Assembly: GCF_042643265.1 (NCBI RefSeq)
Contig: NZ_JBHRRZ010000008.1
Location: forward strand, 62,001-126,000
Source: Virgibacillus_O sediminis
GTDB taxonomy: Bacteria > Bacillota > Bacilli > Bacillales > Amphibacillaceae
Reading direction: 5' to 3'
Length of the DNA stretch: 64,000 nt
The notes under the pieces are model-generated. The model was given only the letters and a program-made list of their open reading frames with translations, searched no databases and was not told the origin of the DNA. The position numbers were made by a program, and so were the translations under genes. Shown piece by piece: positions 1-8,936 of the stretch. The first letter of the stretch is position 1; each line of letters begins with the position of its first letter.

Positions 1-309
1 AAGCCAAATCGATTGTATTTAGGACATCATTTTCTAAATGCGCATGGAGAAACTGTGGAAGCGCAATTAGCTGGTGAAGAAGTAACGAAAGCATTACGGG
101 AAAGCCTTGAAATGGATGAAAAACTAATTGATATCGCACAACGTCATCGTATAGATGAAAAACGCCCGGGGGAGGGTGAGGGCCTTTATGCCCCGTTCGA
201 ATCTGTCGCTGATGAACTAGGATATAAAGGTGATCCGAGGGGGTTACCATCCGCATTCTTTGTTACCCTTAATGGTTATCTAGGAAGCCTAACGAAAGGA
301 GGAAAATAG
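1..309 (+). CDS. C-terminal part of an unidentified protein, cut by the window edge
   Basis: The reading frame is open from base 1 and ends at the TAG at 307-309, so the start lies outside the window. About 102 residues are visible. They are hydrophilic, with an HHFLNAHGE stretch near the beginning and a helical middle rich in Glu and Lys. I do not recognise the family. The ribosome site of scoA lies inside its last codons and one base separates the two genes, so they are clearly co-transcribed and translationally coupled. Its position directly before a 3-oxoacid CoA-transferase suggests a step in the same catabolic route, perhaps supplying a 3-oxoacid. That role is inferred from context only. 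Confidence 0.7.
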   Translation, partial: KPNRLYLGHHFLNAHGETVEAQLAGEEVTKALRESLEMDEKLIDIAQRHRIDEKRPGEGEGLYAPFESVADELGYKGDPRGLPSAFFVTLNGYLGSLTKGGK

Positions 310-310
310 A

Positions 311-1006
311 ATGATTCAAAAGAAATATGAAAACAGTGCAAAAGCTGTCGCAGATATTGAGAATGGTTCCACTGTTCTTGTAGGAGGATTTGGTGGAAGT
401 GGTTTACCAACAGAGCTGATTACAGCTTTGATGGAACAGGGGGCGAAAAACTTAACAGTTGTTTCCAACAATATCGGAGCAGTCAGCGATGGAGTAGCGA
501 AACTGATTAGTAACGGTCAAGTAAGTAAAATAATCTGTTCTTTCCCAGTCGGCCCACATGCCGAAGAACTTGTCCAGCTTCTTGAATCAGGGAGGATTGA
601 ACTGGAATTGGTTCCTCAGGGAACACTGGCAGAGCGTATCCGTGCGGGCGGTGCTGGAGTTGGAGCTTTCTATACGCCGACAGGTGTGGAGACTGAACTC
701 GGGGAAGGAAAAGAAGTTCGTGAAATTAATGGTAAAAAGCACCTGTTGGAATACGCGATTACAGGGGACTATGCATTAATCAAAGCTAATAAAGCGGATC
801 GCTGGGGCAATCTTGTTTATAACAAGGCTCAACGCAATTTCAACCCCGTCATGGCCAGCGCTGCAACGATTACGATTGCCGAAGTGGAGGAGATTGTCGA
901 AGTGGGAGAAATTAGTGCTGAAGAAATTGTTTCTCCAAGTATTTATGTTCACCGTCTGATTACGGTTGATACCAAGGAAGAAAGGAGAGTGGCGGGTAAT
1001 GAGTAA
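311..1006 (+). CDS. scoA: 3-oxoacid CoA-transferase subunit A (ScoA/PcaI/CatI family)
   Basis: Alpha subunit of a cytosolic heterodimeric CoA-transferase that moves CoA from succinyl-CoA to a 3-oxoacid such as acetoacetate or 3-oxoadipate. At 231 residues it has the usual subunit A length. The family's glycine-rich segment VGGFGGSG lies at residues 24-31, and the typical NKAQRNFNPVMA and AEVEEIVEVGEI segments occur in the C-terminal half. A clear AAAGGAGG ribosome site precedes the ATG. Its last 8 bases overlap subunit B, the usual arrangement for these pairs. The sequence does not show whether the substrate is acetoacetate or 3-oxoadipate. The aromatic catabolism genes downstream make an aromatic-derived 3-oxoacid plausible. 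Confidence 0.93.
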   Translation: MIQKKYENSAKAVADIENGSTVLVGGFGGSGLPTELITALMEQGAKNLTVVSNNIGAVSDGVAKLISNGQVSKIICSFPVGPHAEELVQLLESGRIELELVPQGTLAERIRAGGAGVGAFYTPTGVETELGEGKEVREINGKKHLLEYAITGDYALIKANKADRWGNLVYNKAQRNFNPVMASAATITIAEVEEIVEVGEISAEEIVSPSIYVHRLITVDTKEERRVAGNE

Positions 1007-1694
1007 AAGTTACAAAGAGCTACAGGGTTGGAAAATGCCAGAGGTCGCAGTCCGTTTGTCTGAAGACATTGAAGAAGGTTGGTTTGTCAACCTTGGAATT
1101 GGTATTCCAACTATTGTAGCCGATGGGATTCCGGAAGGGAAGGAGGTTATTCTTCATAGTGAAAACGGAATTCTTGGTATTGGAGAAAAAGCTGAGGAGG
1201 GGGGAGAAGACCCAGACCTTGTAAACGCAGGAAAAGAACCTATTACATTGCTTCCAGGAGGGGGATTTTTTTCACAGGCTGAATCCTTTGCTATGATACG
1301 TGGAGGACATCTGGATGCTGCGGTACTTGGAGCCTATCAGGTATCCATGAATGGAGATGTGGCCAGTTGGAAATTGCCTGGAGCGTCCTTGGGACGTGTA
1401 GGTGGAGCAATGGATTTAGTAGTCGGAAGTAAGCGTGTCTTCATTATTATGAAACACTGTACTAGAGAAGGCGAAGCTAAAATTGTTGAAGAGTGCTCAT
1501 TTCCATTAACCGGAGCAAATTGTGTGGATCGTATTTATACGGATTTAGCAGTAATTGATGTTACAAATAAGGGTCTCGTCGTACGAGAACTGGCCCCCGG
1601 TATAGAGTTTGAAGATGTACAGGCCTTAACAGCAGCTCCCCTTCAAAAAAGTGATATCATATCAACTAGACATACAGAATATTCAGGAGGGTGA
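999..1694 (+). CDS. scoB: 3-oxoacid CoA-transferase subunit B (ScoB/PcaJ/CatJ family)
   Basis: Beta subunit of the CoA-transferase, 231 residues. It carries the catalytic glutamate in the SENGILG motif (Glu55), which forms the glutamyl-CoA thioester in this family. The PGGGFF and GGAMDLV segments are also typical. The frame is open further upstream, but the ATG at 999 sits 9 bases after an AAGGAGAG site and gives the family's normal N-terminus, so it is the likely start. It overlaps scoA by 8 bases, and the regulator gene follows 5 bases after the stop. The three genes therefore probably form one transcript. Confidence 0.93.
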   Translation: MSKSYKELQGWKMPEVAVRLSEDIEEGWFVNLGIGIPTIVADGIPEGKEVILHSENGILGIGEKAEEGGEDPDLVNAGKEPITLLPGGGFFSQAESFAMIRGGHLDAAVLGAYQVSMNGDVASWKLPGASLGRVGGAMDLVVGSKRVFIIMKHCTREGEAKIVEECSFPLTGANCVDRIYTDLAVIDVTNKGLVVRELAPGIEFEDVQALTAAPLQKSDIISTRHTEYSGG

Positions 1695-1699
1695 TTTAA

Positions 1700-2449
1700 A
1701 TGACTACCACTGCACAGAATATTGACCGATCTTCTTCTGTTCCGCTCTATAAACAAATAAAAGAAATATTGATTGCGGAAATACGAGAAGGTAAACTCGA
1801 TCCGGACCGTCCAATTAGTACAGAAGAGGAGCTTGTTCGCCGCTTCCGTGTGAGTCGGGCACCAGTTAGGCAGGCATTAAAGGATTTAGCTAATGAGGGG
1901 TATGTGTACCGGGAACGAGCGAAGGGCACCTTTCCGGTAAGAGACCTTCCTATACGTCCCCCTGGTCTCGAACTTGGAGGGCTCGTCGAATATCTTCGGA
2001 AACAGGGGATGGAATCTGAATCTCGTGTTTTAAATGTCGAGCATGTTGCCCCCCCCAAGAAGGTGCGTGACCTCCTTGATCTTGAGCCGTCTGAGAAGGT
2101 TTTGGAAGTCTCACGGGTAATCTACGTCCGTAACAAGCCGATTATTGGAACACAAACCTACCTGCGTGTTCCGGAGACATTTCAACCGAGCAAACAGGAA
2201 CTCGAGAAGGCCGGAAGTGTTTTCGTCCTTCTGGAACGCGATGAGGGTATCTACCTGTCCAGAGGCGAGCAGCAAATTTGGGCAACAGGGGCGGATATTG
2301 ATGAGGCCCGTACGCTCAATGTCAGTGTCGGAGACCCTGTTCTCCTATCGGAAACCCTGATGTACACACGTAGTCATCGGCTTATCGGGTGGAGGCGTGG
2401 TGTTCACTTAGCTGATGAATACAAGTATTCTTTTACAGTGAGCCGGTGA
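1700..2449 (+). CDS. GntR-family transcriptional regulator, HutC subfamily
   Basis: 249 residues with an N-terminal GntR winged helix at roughly residues 12-80. The segment PLYKQIKEIL starts it and the recognition-helix part contains FRVSRAPVRQALKDL. A UTRA ligand-binding domain follows at about 95-245, with the LYVRNKPI-like strand and ETLMYTRSH near the end. HutC-type regulators normally bind a palindrome near their own operon and release it when a pathway metabolite binds the UTRA domain. It is the last gene of the CoA-transferase transcript, 5 bases after scoB with an AGGAGGGTGAT ribosome site. The likely target is this operon or the FAD-monooxygenase genes downstream. The effector is unknown. 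Confidence 0.9.
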   Translation: MTTTAQNIDRSSSVPLYKQIKEILIAEIREGKLDPDRPISTEEELVRRFRVSRAPVRQALKDLANEGYVYRERAKGTFPVRDLPIRPPGLELGGLVEYLRKQGMESESRVLNVEHVAPPKKVRDLLDLEPSEKVLEVSRVIYVRNKPIIGTQTYLRVPETFQPSKQELEKAGSVFVLLERDEGIYLSRGEQQIWATGADIDEARTLNVSVGDPVLLSETLMYTRSHRLIGWRRGVHLADEYKYSFTVSR

Positions 2450-2464
2450 AATCAGCTATCTTAT

Positions 2465-2488
2465 GAAGTGCGGAGATTTTCGCACTTC
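2465..2488 (+). terminator. Hairpin after the regulator gene
   Basis: GAAGTGCG and CGCACTTC form an 8-bp perfect stem with an 8-base loop, 15 bases after the regulator stop codon. There is no long T-run, so it may be a weak terminator or an mRNA-stabilising hairpin. Confidence 0.5.
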
Positions 2489-2511
2489 AGTAAACACCTT
2501 GTGGTAAGCGG

Positions 2512-2813
2512 TTTCAATATGCATCTTTCTTCGGGCTTGGCAACAATATGACTATTCTTTTACTAATGGTTGCATGTACGATGGAGTTCAACATATTTCA
2601 TACTCCTTTGTATCGCAATTACCCATCCTTTATACCTTCCTGAGTAGGAAGGATGGGGGCAATTGTGGGGCCGACTTTCGGGGGAATACTCCTAGTACTT
2701 AATCTACCAGCTAAGATGATTTTATTTCATTTGCAATTCCAGGTATTATAGCGGCCATTGCATTTTCGTTTGTTCCCTTGAGTAAAAAATCGGTCGAGAT
2801 AAAGAAGATATAA
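2512..2813 (+). pseudogene. Remnant of an MFS transporter (aromatic acid:H+ symporter type)
   Basis: No intact gene is present, but translation in two frames gives a recognisable C-terminal MFS piece. One frame reads YPSFIPS, then an in-frame TGA, then VGRMGAIVGPTFGGILL. After a frameshift near 2720 the reading continues as FAIPGIIAAIAFSFVPL and stops at 2811-2813. The order EIYPS...GRMGAIVGP...G followed by a last hydrophobic helix is characteristic of the C-terminal third of AAHS-type carriers. At least one stop and one frameshift interrupt it, and the N-terminal two thirds are missing. It is probably the dead counterpart of the intact carrier at 6711. Confidence 0.65.
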
Positions 2814-2904
2814 CTGATGAATTGGAAATGAGAGAGACTGCTAATAATGGATAGTCACTTGACTTTGCAAAAAGGATTTACGTACACAATAATTTTTCGG
2901 AATC

Positions 2905-2959
2905 TTTGCCAATAAGGGAATAGTGTATATATTCTATCTTCTTTAATTTAATTGGCAAA
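2905..2959 (+). promoter_or_regulatory. Probable promoter and operator of the FAD monooxygenase gene
   Basis: TTTGCCAAT (2905-2913) and ATTGGCAAA (2951-2959) are a perfect 9-bp inverted repeat with a 37-base spacer. A possible promoter lies inside: TTGCCA at 2906-2911 overlapping the left arm, then 16 bases, then TATATT at 2928-2933. The repeat therefore brackets the promoter of the gene at 3000 and could be a looping or dimeric operator. The regulator is unknown; candidates are the HutC-type protein at 1700 or the IclR protein at 8027. Confidence 0.45.
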
Positions 2960-2999
2960 AGTTAATTAATAAAACATAAAACTTAGGAGGGGAAGATTT

Positions 3000-4118
3000 A
3001 TGAGTCTGAAAGGCAAAAATAATTCTGAATTAAAAGTTGCTATTATCGGGGGAGGTTTCGGTGGCGCAGCAGCTGCAGTTGCCCTAAGAAGTGTAGGAAT
3101 CAAAGCTGATCTGTATGAACAAGCGCCAGTCATTGGAGAAGTTGGTGCGGGCATAGGTATGCGCCCGCCAACCGTAGAGTTTTTTAAGGATTGGGGAATT
3201 TATGACGCTATGGTGAGTAAGAGTTCCGTAAGTGAGTATATGGAAGTAGTGACAGGAAAGGGGGAGGTTGTGTTCAGGGAAAGATGGCCACAATTAACGG
3301 ATGAACCAAATGCAAGGTGGTCGAGATTAATTCATCGAGCAGACTTCATTGGAACTTTTTTGGAACATCTACCAACAGAATCCATCCACTTGGATCATAA
3401 ATGTAAGTCGGTCATTGATTATGGAGATTATGCAGTAGTTCAATTTGAAGGCGATAAAACAATTGAAGCTGATTTAGTCATTGCCGCAGATGGAATTCGC
3501 TCCAATATCCGTTCGAAGTTTTTCAGTGATGCAGAGCCTGTTTACTCTGGAACCCATGCCTACCGGGCCGTGATAGATAAAGAAGATTCATTTGATATTG
3601 CCCCTGACAATACATTTAGAGTTTGGGTGGAAGGTGATGTGAATGTATATGTATTACCATTGCATCATAGAAATCAAATTTCATTTGATGTAACTGTTCC
3701 ATCTGATGATTCCTCATGGGCCCCAGAAGTAGAAACCAAAGATATCGTAAAACATCTAACGAACTTCGATCCGAGAATTCAGAAAGTAGCAGAAAGAATT
3801 AATGACTATACATGCCGAGCACTGTATGATATTGATCCAGTCGAGCGTTGGACTTCGAACTCAATTGCCTTGCTTGGCGATGCTGCCCATGCCATGCTCC
3901 ACCATCAAGGGCAAGGTGCAAATCAGGCGATACAAGATGCAGGAGCTTTGGCTGAAGCATTACGTGATGCGGATACAATTCCACAAGCTCTGCAGAGGTA
4001 CCAGGCTCGTAGAAAACCAGTAACAGATAAATATCAGGAATTATCTCGTCTAAACCCATCTGAAGAGAATCAAACTGCTTTTCCAGAAAAAGAAACATTT
4101 GAAAGAGTAGCAGAGTAA
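3000..4118 (+). CDS. FAD-dependent aromatic monooxygenase (salicylate / 3-hydroxybenzoate hydroxylase-like)
   Basis: 372 residues, a single-component class A flavoprotein monooxygenase. The N-terminal Rossmann motif GGGFGG is at residues 17-22. The middle DG motif reads LVIAADGIRS. The FAD-ribityl GD motif reads LLGDAAHAM with Asp near 294. These enzymes use NAD(P)H and oxygen to hydroxylate a phenolic acid in the cytosol. An AGGAGGGG site precedes the ATG. A second family member at 12060 sits in the gentisate operon, so this one probably acts on a different aromatic acid. It is followed by an esterase, a secreted hydrolase and a carrier, which suggests uptake and de-esterification of an aromatic substrate. 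The exact substrate cannot be read from the sequence. Confidence 0.88.
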   Translation: MSLKGKNNSELKVAIIGGGFGGAAAAVALRSVGIKADLYEQAPVIGEVGAGIGMRPPTVEFFKDWGIYDAMVSKSSVSEYMEVVTGKGEVVFRERWPQLTDEPNARWSRLIHRADFIGTFLEHLPTESIHLDHKCKSVIDYGDYAVVQFEGDKTIEADLVIAADGIRSNIRSKFFSDAEPVYSGTHAYRAVIDKEDSFDIAPDNTFRVWVEGDVNVYVLPLHHRNQISFDVTVPSDDSSWAPEVETKDIVKHLTNFDPRIQKVAERINDYTCRALYDIDPVERWTSNSIALLGDAAHAMLHHQGQGANQAIQDAGALAEALRDADTIPQALQRYQARRKPVTDKYQELSRLNPSEENQTAFPEKETFERVAE

Positions 4119-4238
4119 GGAGTATTGATCAATATCATTCTTTTTCACAACAAATAATTGACCAATACCGGTAAAATATGTAATTAGGAAAAATCATTTG
4201 CCTACATTTGGCTGTAACAAAAAGGAGGATCATTGTAA

Positions 4239-5162
4239 ATGGCGCTACATCCCGAGATAAAGAAAGCTTTTGAGTCGATGCCCAAGTCGGATGAACCATT
4301 AAAAATTATTCCAGAAGAACAAAGGAAATTCATGAATGAACCGGTTTTACCACTGGAAAAGCGTGTGCAAGTCCATGCGGTGGAGGATAGAACTGTTCCA
4401 ACATTCGAAGCAGATATACCTGTACGAATTTATACACCAAAGGATAAAGGATCCTATCCCATCCTAATGTATTTTCATGGGGGAGCATTTTTCTCAGGCA
4501 ACTTAGAAAGTCACGATGAAATTGTTCGTCCGATAGCCATGGAATCCGGTTATAAGGTGATTTCAGTGGATTACCGTCTTGCACCTGAACACCCATATCC
4601 GGCTGCATTAGAAGATTGCTATAATGTGACCAAGTGGGTTGCAGAGCATAAGGAAGAATTGAATTGGGACGGCGAGCATCTTGCGGTTGCTGGTGATAGC
4701 TCAGGGGGGAATTTAGCTGCAGCAATATCCTTGATGGCTCGTGATAGAAAAGAATTTACTATTACAAACCAAGTATTATACTATCCATCCTTAGACCTTG
4801 ACTTTATAGATGAATCTCGTTATCCATCACTGACTGAAAACAGTAAGGGATATGGTTTAGAAACGGATGCTTTACCTGAATTTAATTCTTTCTATCTATC
4901 TGGGGGAGCGGATCCCAATGATCCGCTAGTTTCACCGATCAAAGAGGAAAACTTGAAGAACCTTCCGCCCGCATTGGTGATTACAGCAGAACATGACCCA
5001 CTTCGCGATGAGGGTGAGTTGTTTGCTGACAACTTAAGGAAATCTGGGGTACATGTAGAGACAAAAAGATATAAAGGTGCTGTTCACGGCTTTTTAGGTA
5101 AATGGACCCATTTAGATGAATATAAAGATGTTTACCAGCGAACTGGTGAGTTTTTGAAATAA
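4239..5162 (+). CDS. Alpha/beta hydrolase, hormone-sensitive-lipase type esterase
   Basis: 307 residues with the features of the HSL (family IV) carboxylesterases. The oxyanion-hole motif HGGA is at residues 80-83. The nucleophile motif GDSSGG starts at 152, with Ser154 as catalytic serine. The acid residue is in EHDPLRDEG and the histidine in VHGF near the C-terminus. No signal peptide is visible, so it acts in the cytosol on short acyl or aryl esters. The start follows AAAGGAGGATC. It lies 120 bases after the monooxygenase in the same orientation and may share its transcript. Substrate unknown. Confidence 0.9.
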   Translation: MALHPEIKKAFESMPKSDEPLKIIPEEQRKFMNEPVLPLEKRVQVHAVEDRTVPTFEADIPVRIYTPKDKGSYPILMYFHGGAFFSGNLESHDEIVRPIAMESGYKVISVDYRLAPEHPYPAALEDCYNVTKWVAEHKEELNWDGEHLAVAGDSSGGNLAAAISLMARDRKEFTITNQVLYYPSLDLDFIDESRYPSLTENSKGYGLETDALPEFNSFYLSGGADPNDPLVSPIKEENLKNLPPALVITAEHDPLRDEGELFADNLRKSGVHVETKRYKGAVHGFLGKWTHLDEYKDVYQRTGEFLK

Positions 5163-5322
5163 GAGATATTGCTTGAATCAATACAGAGGTCCAAAAGTTT
5201 AGGGATCCTCTTGAAGAACTAAATTCCACTGTTTGTATTGAATATTGGCTCCAAGGAGATTTTTACAATCCAGTTTCTACTGATATTGTAAATCATATGG
5301 CGACTATACTATAGTTGCAAAA

Positions 5323-5347
5323 GACTGCCGAGAAACCCTCGGCAGTC
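5323..5347 (+). terminator. Rho-independent terminator
   Basis: GACTGCCGA and TCGGCAGTC form a 9-bp perfect stem with a 7-base loop, followed by TATTTAA. It ends the esterase transcript before the next gene. Confidence 0.8.
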
Positions 5348-5463
5348 TATTTAACTATCAAATGGCTCTAACATAATAGCAGTGATTCTATCTTAGGTAA
5401 GGAAATGATTCACTCTAATTTATCTAAATATTTTGATATGTGGAAATGAGAAAGGGAGGCGAA

Positions 5464-6519
5464 ATGATAAATATGACACGGATCACTTTAGTATTTACTA
5501 TGGTATTGTCAGTTCTAGTCATCATAGGATGCACATCAGAAAGCTCCTTAGGCGAAGCAGAAGAGCAGGTTGAGCGGGAAGAAGTTTCTGGGGAAGAAAC
5601 TAAAGAATTAAATAACGATGGAGTGGACGAAGAAGCTGATAGTGCCAGTAATCCAGAAGAAACCCAGGATATACCAGATGGTTTTAGAGTGACTGCAATT
5701 GGAGCAGGATCGCCTACTACTTATAATACAAAATCCTGGCCAGCTACTCTCGTTCAGTATCAGGACAAATATTTTTTAGTTGATTGTGGCGGTGGATGTA
5801 CGAATGGGATAGCAAAAGCTGGTGTAAGGCCATCCGATATAGATAATATCTTATTTTCTCATCATCATGCCGACCATAATTCTGATTTTCTAACCATTCT
5901 AATAGCCGGATGGGCAACAGATAGTCCAAGGCCAAAATTAAACTTAGTTGGAACTGAAGGTACAAAAGCAGTATATGATTTTGCAATTGATTTTTATAAA
6001 GAAGATATCCAATATCGCATTGATGCCGGTTTTACAACCCCACAGGGAATCATCGATAATGTGGAATTGAAAGAAGTGGAGGGTGGAGAACAATTTGAAC
6101 TGGATGGAGTCAAAATTTCTACGATTGAAGTACCACACTCTATTAAAACCGTAGCTTATAAATTTGAGGCTGGTGGAAAGTCAGTAGTGATCACTGGAGA
6201 TACAGAATTCAGTGAAGATCTTATTGAATTCTCAAAAGATACGGATTTAGTGGTTATGGATGGAATGTTGACGGAAGTAAAAGAAGATGACCCTTCTTAT
6301 AGTATGTTTCAAAAGCTGAAACCTAATTTATCAAGGGCACATATGACGTTAGAGGAAATTGGAAAAACAGCAGCAGAAGGAAATTATAAACAAATGGTGC
6401 TAACCCATTTGTTTAATGGAGAAATGGATAAAGAACTTACAACAGAAGTGTTAAGGAAACAGGGGTATGAAGGGGAAGTGATTATTGCAGAATCTCTAAA
6501 AGCCTATGAAGTCGATTAA
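5464..6519 (+). CDS. Secreted metallo-beta-lactamase-fold lipoprotein
   Basis: 351 residues. The N-terminus is a lipoprotein signal: a hydrophobic stretch then VIIGC with the lipidated Cys at residue 23. An acidic Glu-rich linker of about 50 residues follows. The metal-binding motif HHHADH is at residues 133-138, with a further histidine in EVPHS, GDTEFS for the bridging Asp, and a late LTHLF histidine. The layout matches the RNase Z/arylsulfatase-like branch of the MBL fold, so a hydrolase anchored outside the membrane is expected. The frame is open from a GTG at 5440, but GGGAGG lies just before the ATG at 5464 and gives a proper signal peptide. It may cleave an ester or sulfate from the aromatic substrate before import, which is inference. 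Confidence 0.85.
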   Translation: MINMTRITLVFTMVLSVLVIIGCTSESSLGEAEEQVEREEVSGEETKELNNDGVDEEADSASNPEETQDIPDGFRVTAIGAGSPTTYNTKSWPATLVQYQDKYFLVDCGGGCTNGIAKAGVRPSDIDNILFSHHHADHNSDFLTILIAGWATDSPRPKLNLVGTEGTKAVYDFAIDFYKEDIQYRIDAGFTTPQGIIDNVELKEVEGGEQFELDGVKISTIEVPHSIKTVAYKFEAGGKSVVITGDTEFSEDLIEFSKDTDLVVMDGMLTEVKEDDPSYSMFQKLKPNLSRAHMTLEEIGKTAAEGNYKQMVLTHLFNGEMDKELTTEVLRKQGYEGEVIIAESLKAYEVD

Positions 6520-6710
6520 TTTAAAGGCTGTCAGTGTAAGTTGATATTAGGTGATGGTAAGGCTTAGAAAACAGACATTATTAAAAATAACACTTATAGA
6601 GCTTAGTCTCCGCAGAAATTTTGTAATATTGGTAACATTCCGTAGGCAGTTAACATTGGTCACCTAAAAATCTCCTAATAATAGGGGATAAATTTGAAAG
6701 GGTGTTTAAT

Positions 6711-7955
6711 ATGGGAGAAGGAAAATTTTGGAACTATGAGAATAAAATTGTTACGCTCTTTTTCTTCTCAGTTGGATTTGTATTTTTTGATCGACTGGCT
6801 ATCAACTATCTTATTCCTTTTATGCAAAACGATTTTAGTCTGACCAATACTCAAATCGGTTTAATTGGATCGGCCTTAGCCATCACTTGGGCAATCTCTG
6901 GACCGTTGGTAGGTTATCTATCTGACAAGGTTAATGCCAAAAGAAATATTTTGATCATCTCCATTTTGCTATTTTCTGTTGTATCCCTTATGCATGGACT
7001 GGTCGCAACATTTGGGTTATTACTTGTATTGCGTTTACTAATGGGTTTACTAGAAGGTCCTATTATACCTATTACACAATCCGTTCTAGCGGTTGAATCA
7101 TCCGAAAAACGCCGGGGTTTCAATTTGGGATTCTCGATGAATACAGCTCAAGGTGTATTCGGGGGATTTTTAGCCCCGCTAATCATTGTTGCGTTGGCTA
7201 ACGCTTTTGATTGGCGTACTGCGTTTTACTTAACGATTATTCCAGGGCTTATCTTAGCTTTCTTTATTTGGAGATATATGAAGGAGCCGAAAACAGATGA
7301 TAAAACTGTCATTTCCCCTGCTGCGGAAGGGCAAAAAATGGGCATCAAACAAGTCATGGGTAACAGAAATATCTTGTTATCCATCATAATTTTTAGTTGT
7401 TTTATGGTTTATTTGATGTCTTTTCAGATTTTCGGGCCTGTCTTTCTTGTCAACGGGAAAGGCTTATCAGAAAGTGCAATGAGTATAGTAATGGCTGGAT
7501 TCGGTGCGGGAACCGCCATTTTAGGATTTGTTGTCCCAGCTATTTCTGACCGTATTGGTCGTAAGCCGGCAACACTTATTTTTGGGTTTCTCTCCCTATT
7601 TTCTCCGATTGTCGTGTTAATGTTCGATTCAGTAGCATTGATGTCTGTATTAGTGTTTATATTTTCAGCAGGGATGGGTGTAGGTGGTTTAGCAATGTCT
7701 GTTATCCCAACAGAATCCGTTCCAGCACAATATGGTGGATTTGCGGTAGGAATAACGATTGGTATAGGGGAAATCTTTGGCGGGGTTCTCAACCCTGTAT
7801 TTAGTGGAATGGCTGCGGATGCTTGGGGGCTTGCTGCACCACTAATGATTGCCTCATCGGCAGCATTTACCGGCTTTTTATTCTCTCTATTTCTAAGAGA
7901 AACAGCACCAGCTAAGCTTCGAGCAAACAAAGAAAAAGTAGAAAAGCTAGCATAA
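6711..7955 (+). CDS. MFS transporter, probably for an organic or aromatic acid
   Basis: 414 residues with about 12 hydrophobic helices. The typical MFS loop 2-3 segment reads GYLSDKVNAKR, and a second copy in the second half reads SDRIGRKPA. The start is chosen at the ATG at 6711, 9 bases after GAAAGG; a GTG three codons earlier is in frame but too close to the ribosome site. It lies after the monooxygenase, esterase and extracellular hydrolase in the same orientation, and just before the convergent IclR gene. Uptake of the substrate of these enzymes is the most likely role. Confidence 0.85.
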   Translation: MGEGKFWNYENKIVTLFFFSVGFVFFDRLAINYLIPFMQNDFSLTNTQIGLIGSALAITWAISGPLVGYLSDKVNAKRNILIISILLFSVVSLMHGLVATFGLLLVLRLLMGLLEGPIIPITQSVLAVESSEKRRGFNLGFSMNTAQGVFGGFLAPLIIVALANAFDWRTAFYLTIIPGLILAFFIWRYMKEPKTDDKTVISPAAEGQKMGIKQVMGNRNILLSIIIFSCFMVYLMSFQIFGPVFLVNGKGLSESAMSIVMAGFGAGTAILGFVVPAISDRIGRKPATLIFGFLSLFSPIVVLMFDSVALMSVLVFIFSAGMGVGGLAMSVIPTESVPAQYGGFAVGITIGIGEIFGGVLNPVFSGMAADAWGLAAPLMIASSAAFTGFLFSLFLRETAPAKLRANKEKVEKLA

Positions 7956-7978
7956 TATCCAGCTGGATAAGGGTAAAG

Positions 7979-8012
7979 AGGTATACCAACACCTGCTTTG
8001 GTATACCTTTTT
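7979..8012. terminator. Bidirectional terminator between convergent genes
   Basis: AGGTATACCAA and TTGGTATACCT pair perfectly over 11 bp around an 8-base loop and end in a T-run on the plus strand, with A-rich sequence on the other side. It separates the MFS gene from the convergent IclR gene. Confidence 0.85.
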
Positions 8013-8026
8013 AATGTTTTACTGCA

Positions 8027-8758
8027 TTAAAATTCCATTGATATTTCTGCTTGCATTTGTTGTAGATATCGGCTAAGTGGGTCATCAATTGTTCGAGGAA
8101 TATCTGAAGAGAATCCCGCAACCGTGATGATCCCAATTAACTCCATGGAATAGTCCATAATCGGAATAGAAACGGAGGACGCTTCAGCTATTAAAGGTGC
8201 TCTTGCAAAAGCAATTTTCTCCTTGCGTATCCTTTGAATTTCCTCTGTATCTTGAATGATCGAAGAAGCGTAATTCACTCTCCACTTTTTTGATTTCTGA
8301 CTATCTGCGAATAGATAAAATATCTTTCCAGACGAAGAATTCGGCGGAAGTAATGTTCCAATTTCCGCACCAATATTCAATATTTGATTGGAACGATTAA
8401 TTTTGGCAATGACTGGTCCGTTATAAGTTGGTACAGAAAATAGTGCGGAATTTTTCGTGTGTTCGCTGATAGATCGTAAATATGGTGTGATCATTGCTAG
8501 TATATCCTGGTTGCCCATGGCTGTCATACCGTATTTGATCAACTTGGATCCCAGGTAATACAATCCAGTATTCGAATCCCGGTAAATCCAATCATCTTGA
8601 ATTAAGGTATTGATATATTTATATAAATTACTTTTGGTAATAGTTGTCTTTTCTTGGATTTCAGTGATCTTCAATGGCCTCTTCTCTTGAGCTAAGACAT
8701 CTAAAATCGACATTCCAATTCTTAGAGATTGAATCGTATCCCTGCTTTTTTTCTCCAT
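8027..8758 (-). CDS. IclR-family transcriptional regulator
   Basis: 243 residues. An N-terminal winged helix at about residues 8-70 contains SLRIGMSILDVL and the wing GLYYLGSKLIKYG. The C-terminal effector domain follows, with SSSGKIFYLFADS and SIPIMDYSMELIGIITVAG. IclR proteins act as repressors or activators of aromatic and acetate catabolism genes. It is transcribed away from the gentisate operon at 9163, the classic position for its regulator. The shared 404-base gap holds the promoter and an inverted repeat. The effector is probably gentisate or 3-hydroxybenzoate, by context only. Confidence 0.9.
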   Translation of the reverse strand: MEKKSRDTIQSLRIGMSILDVLAQEKRPLKITEIQEKTTITKSNLYKYINTLIQDDWIYRDSNTGLYYLGSKLIKYGMTAMGNQDILAMITPYLRSISEHTKNSALFSVPTYNGPVIAKINRSNQILNIGAEIGTLLPPNSSSGKIFYLFADSQKSKKWRVNYASSIIQDTEEIQRIRKEKIAFARAPLIAEASSVSIPIMDYSMELIGIITVAGFSSDIPRTIDDPLSRYLQQMQAEISMEF

Positions 8759-8936
8759 ATTTATTTCTCCTCTTATTCTTTTAATTATTATTTTCTATAA
8801 TTTTAATATTTTATTGGGAAAATTGATAGGCCTGCTATTCAGCAGTGAATATATCACGGGTTTCTCAGTAGTTTCTTCAATTACAAAACAGCCAAAATTC
8901 CAGGTGAAGCCTTATTTCTTCTAGATAATTTATTAG

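Noticed and set aside
7424..7930. 168-codon frame opposite the MFS gene
   Set aside because: It is the complement of a clear membrane protein gene; low-complexity Ile/Pro/Asn composition is typical of such shadows.
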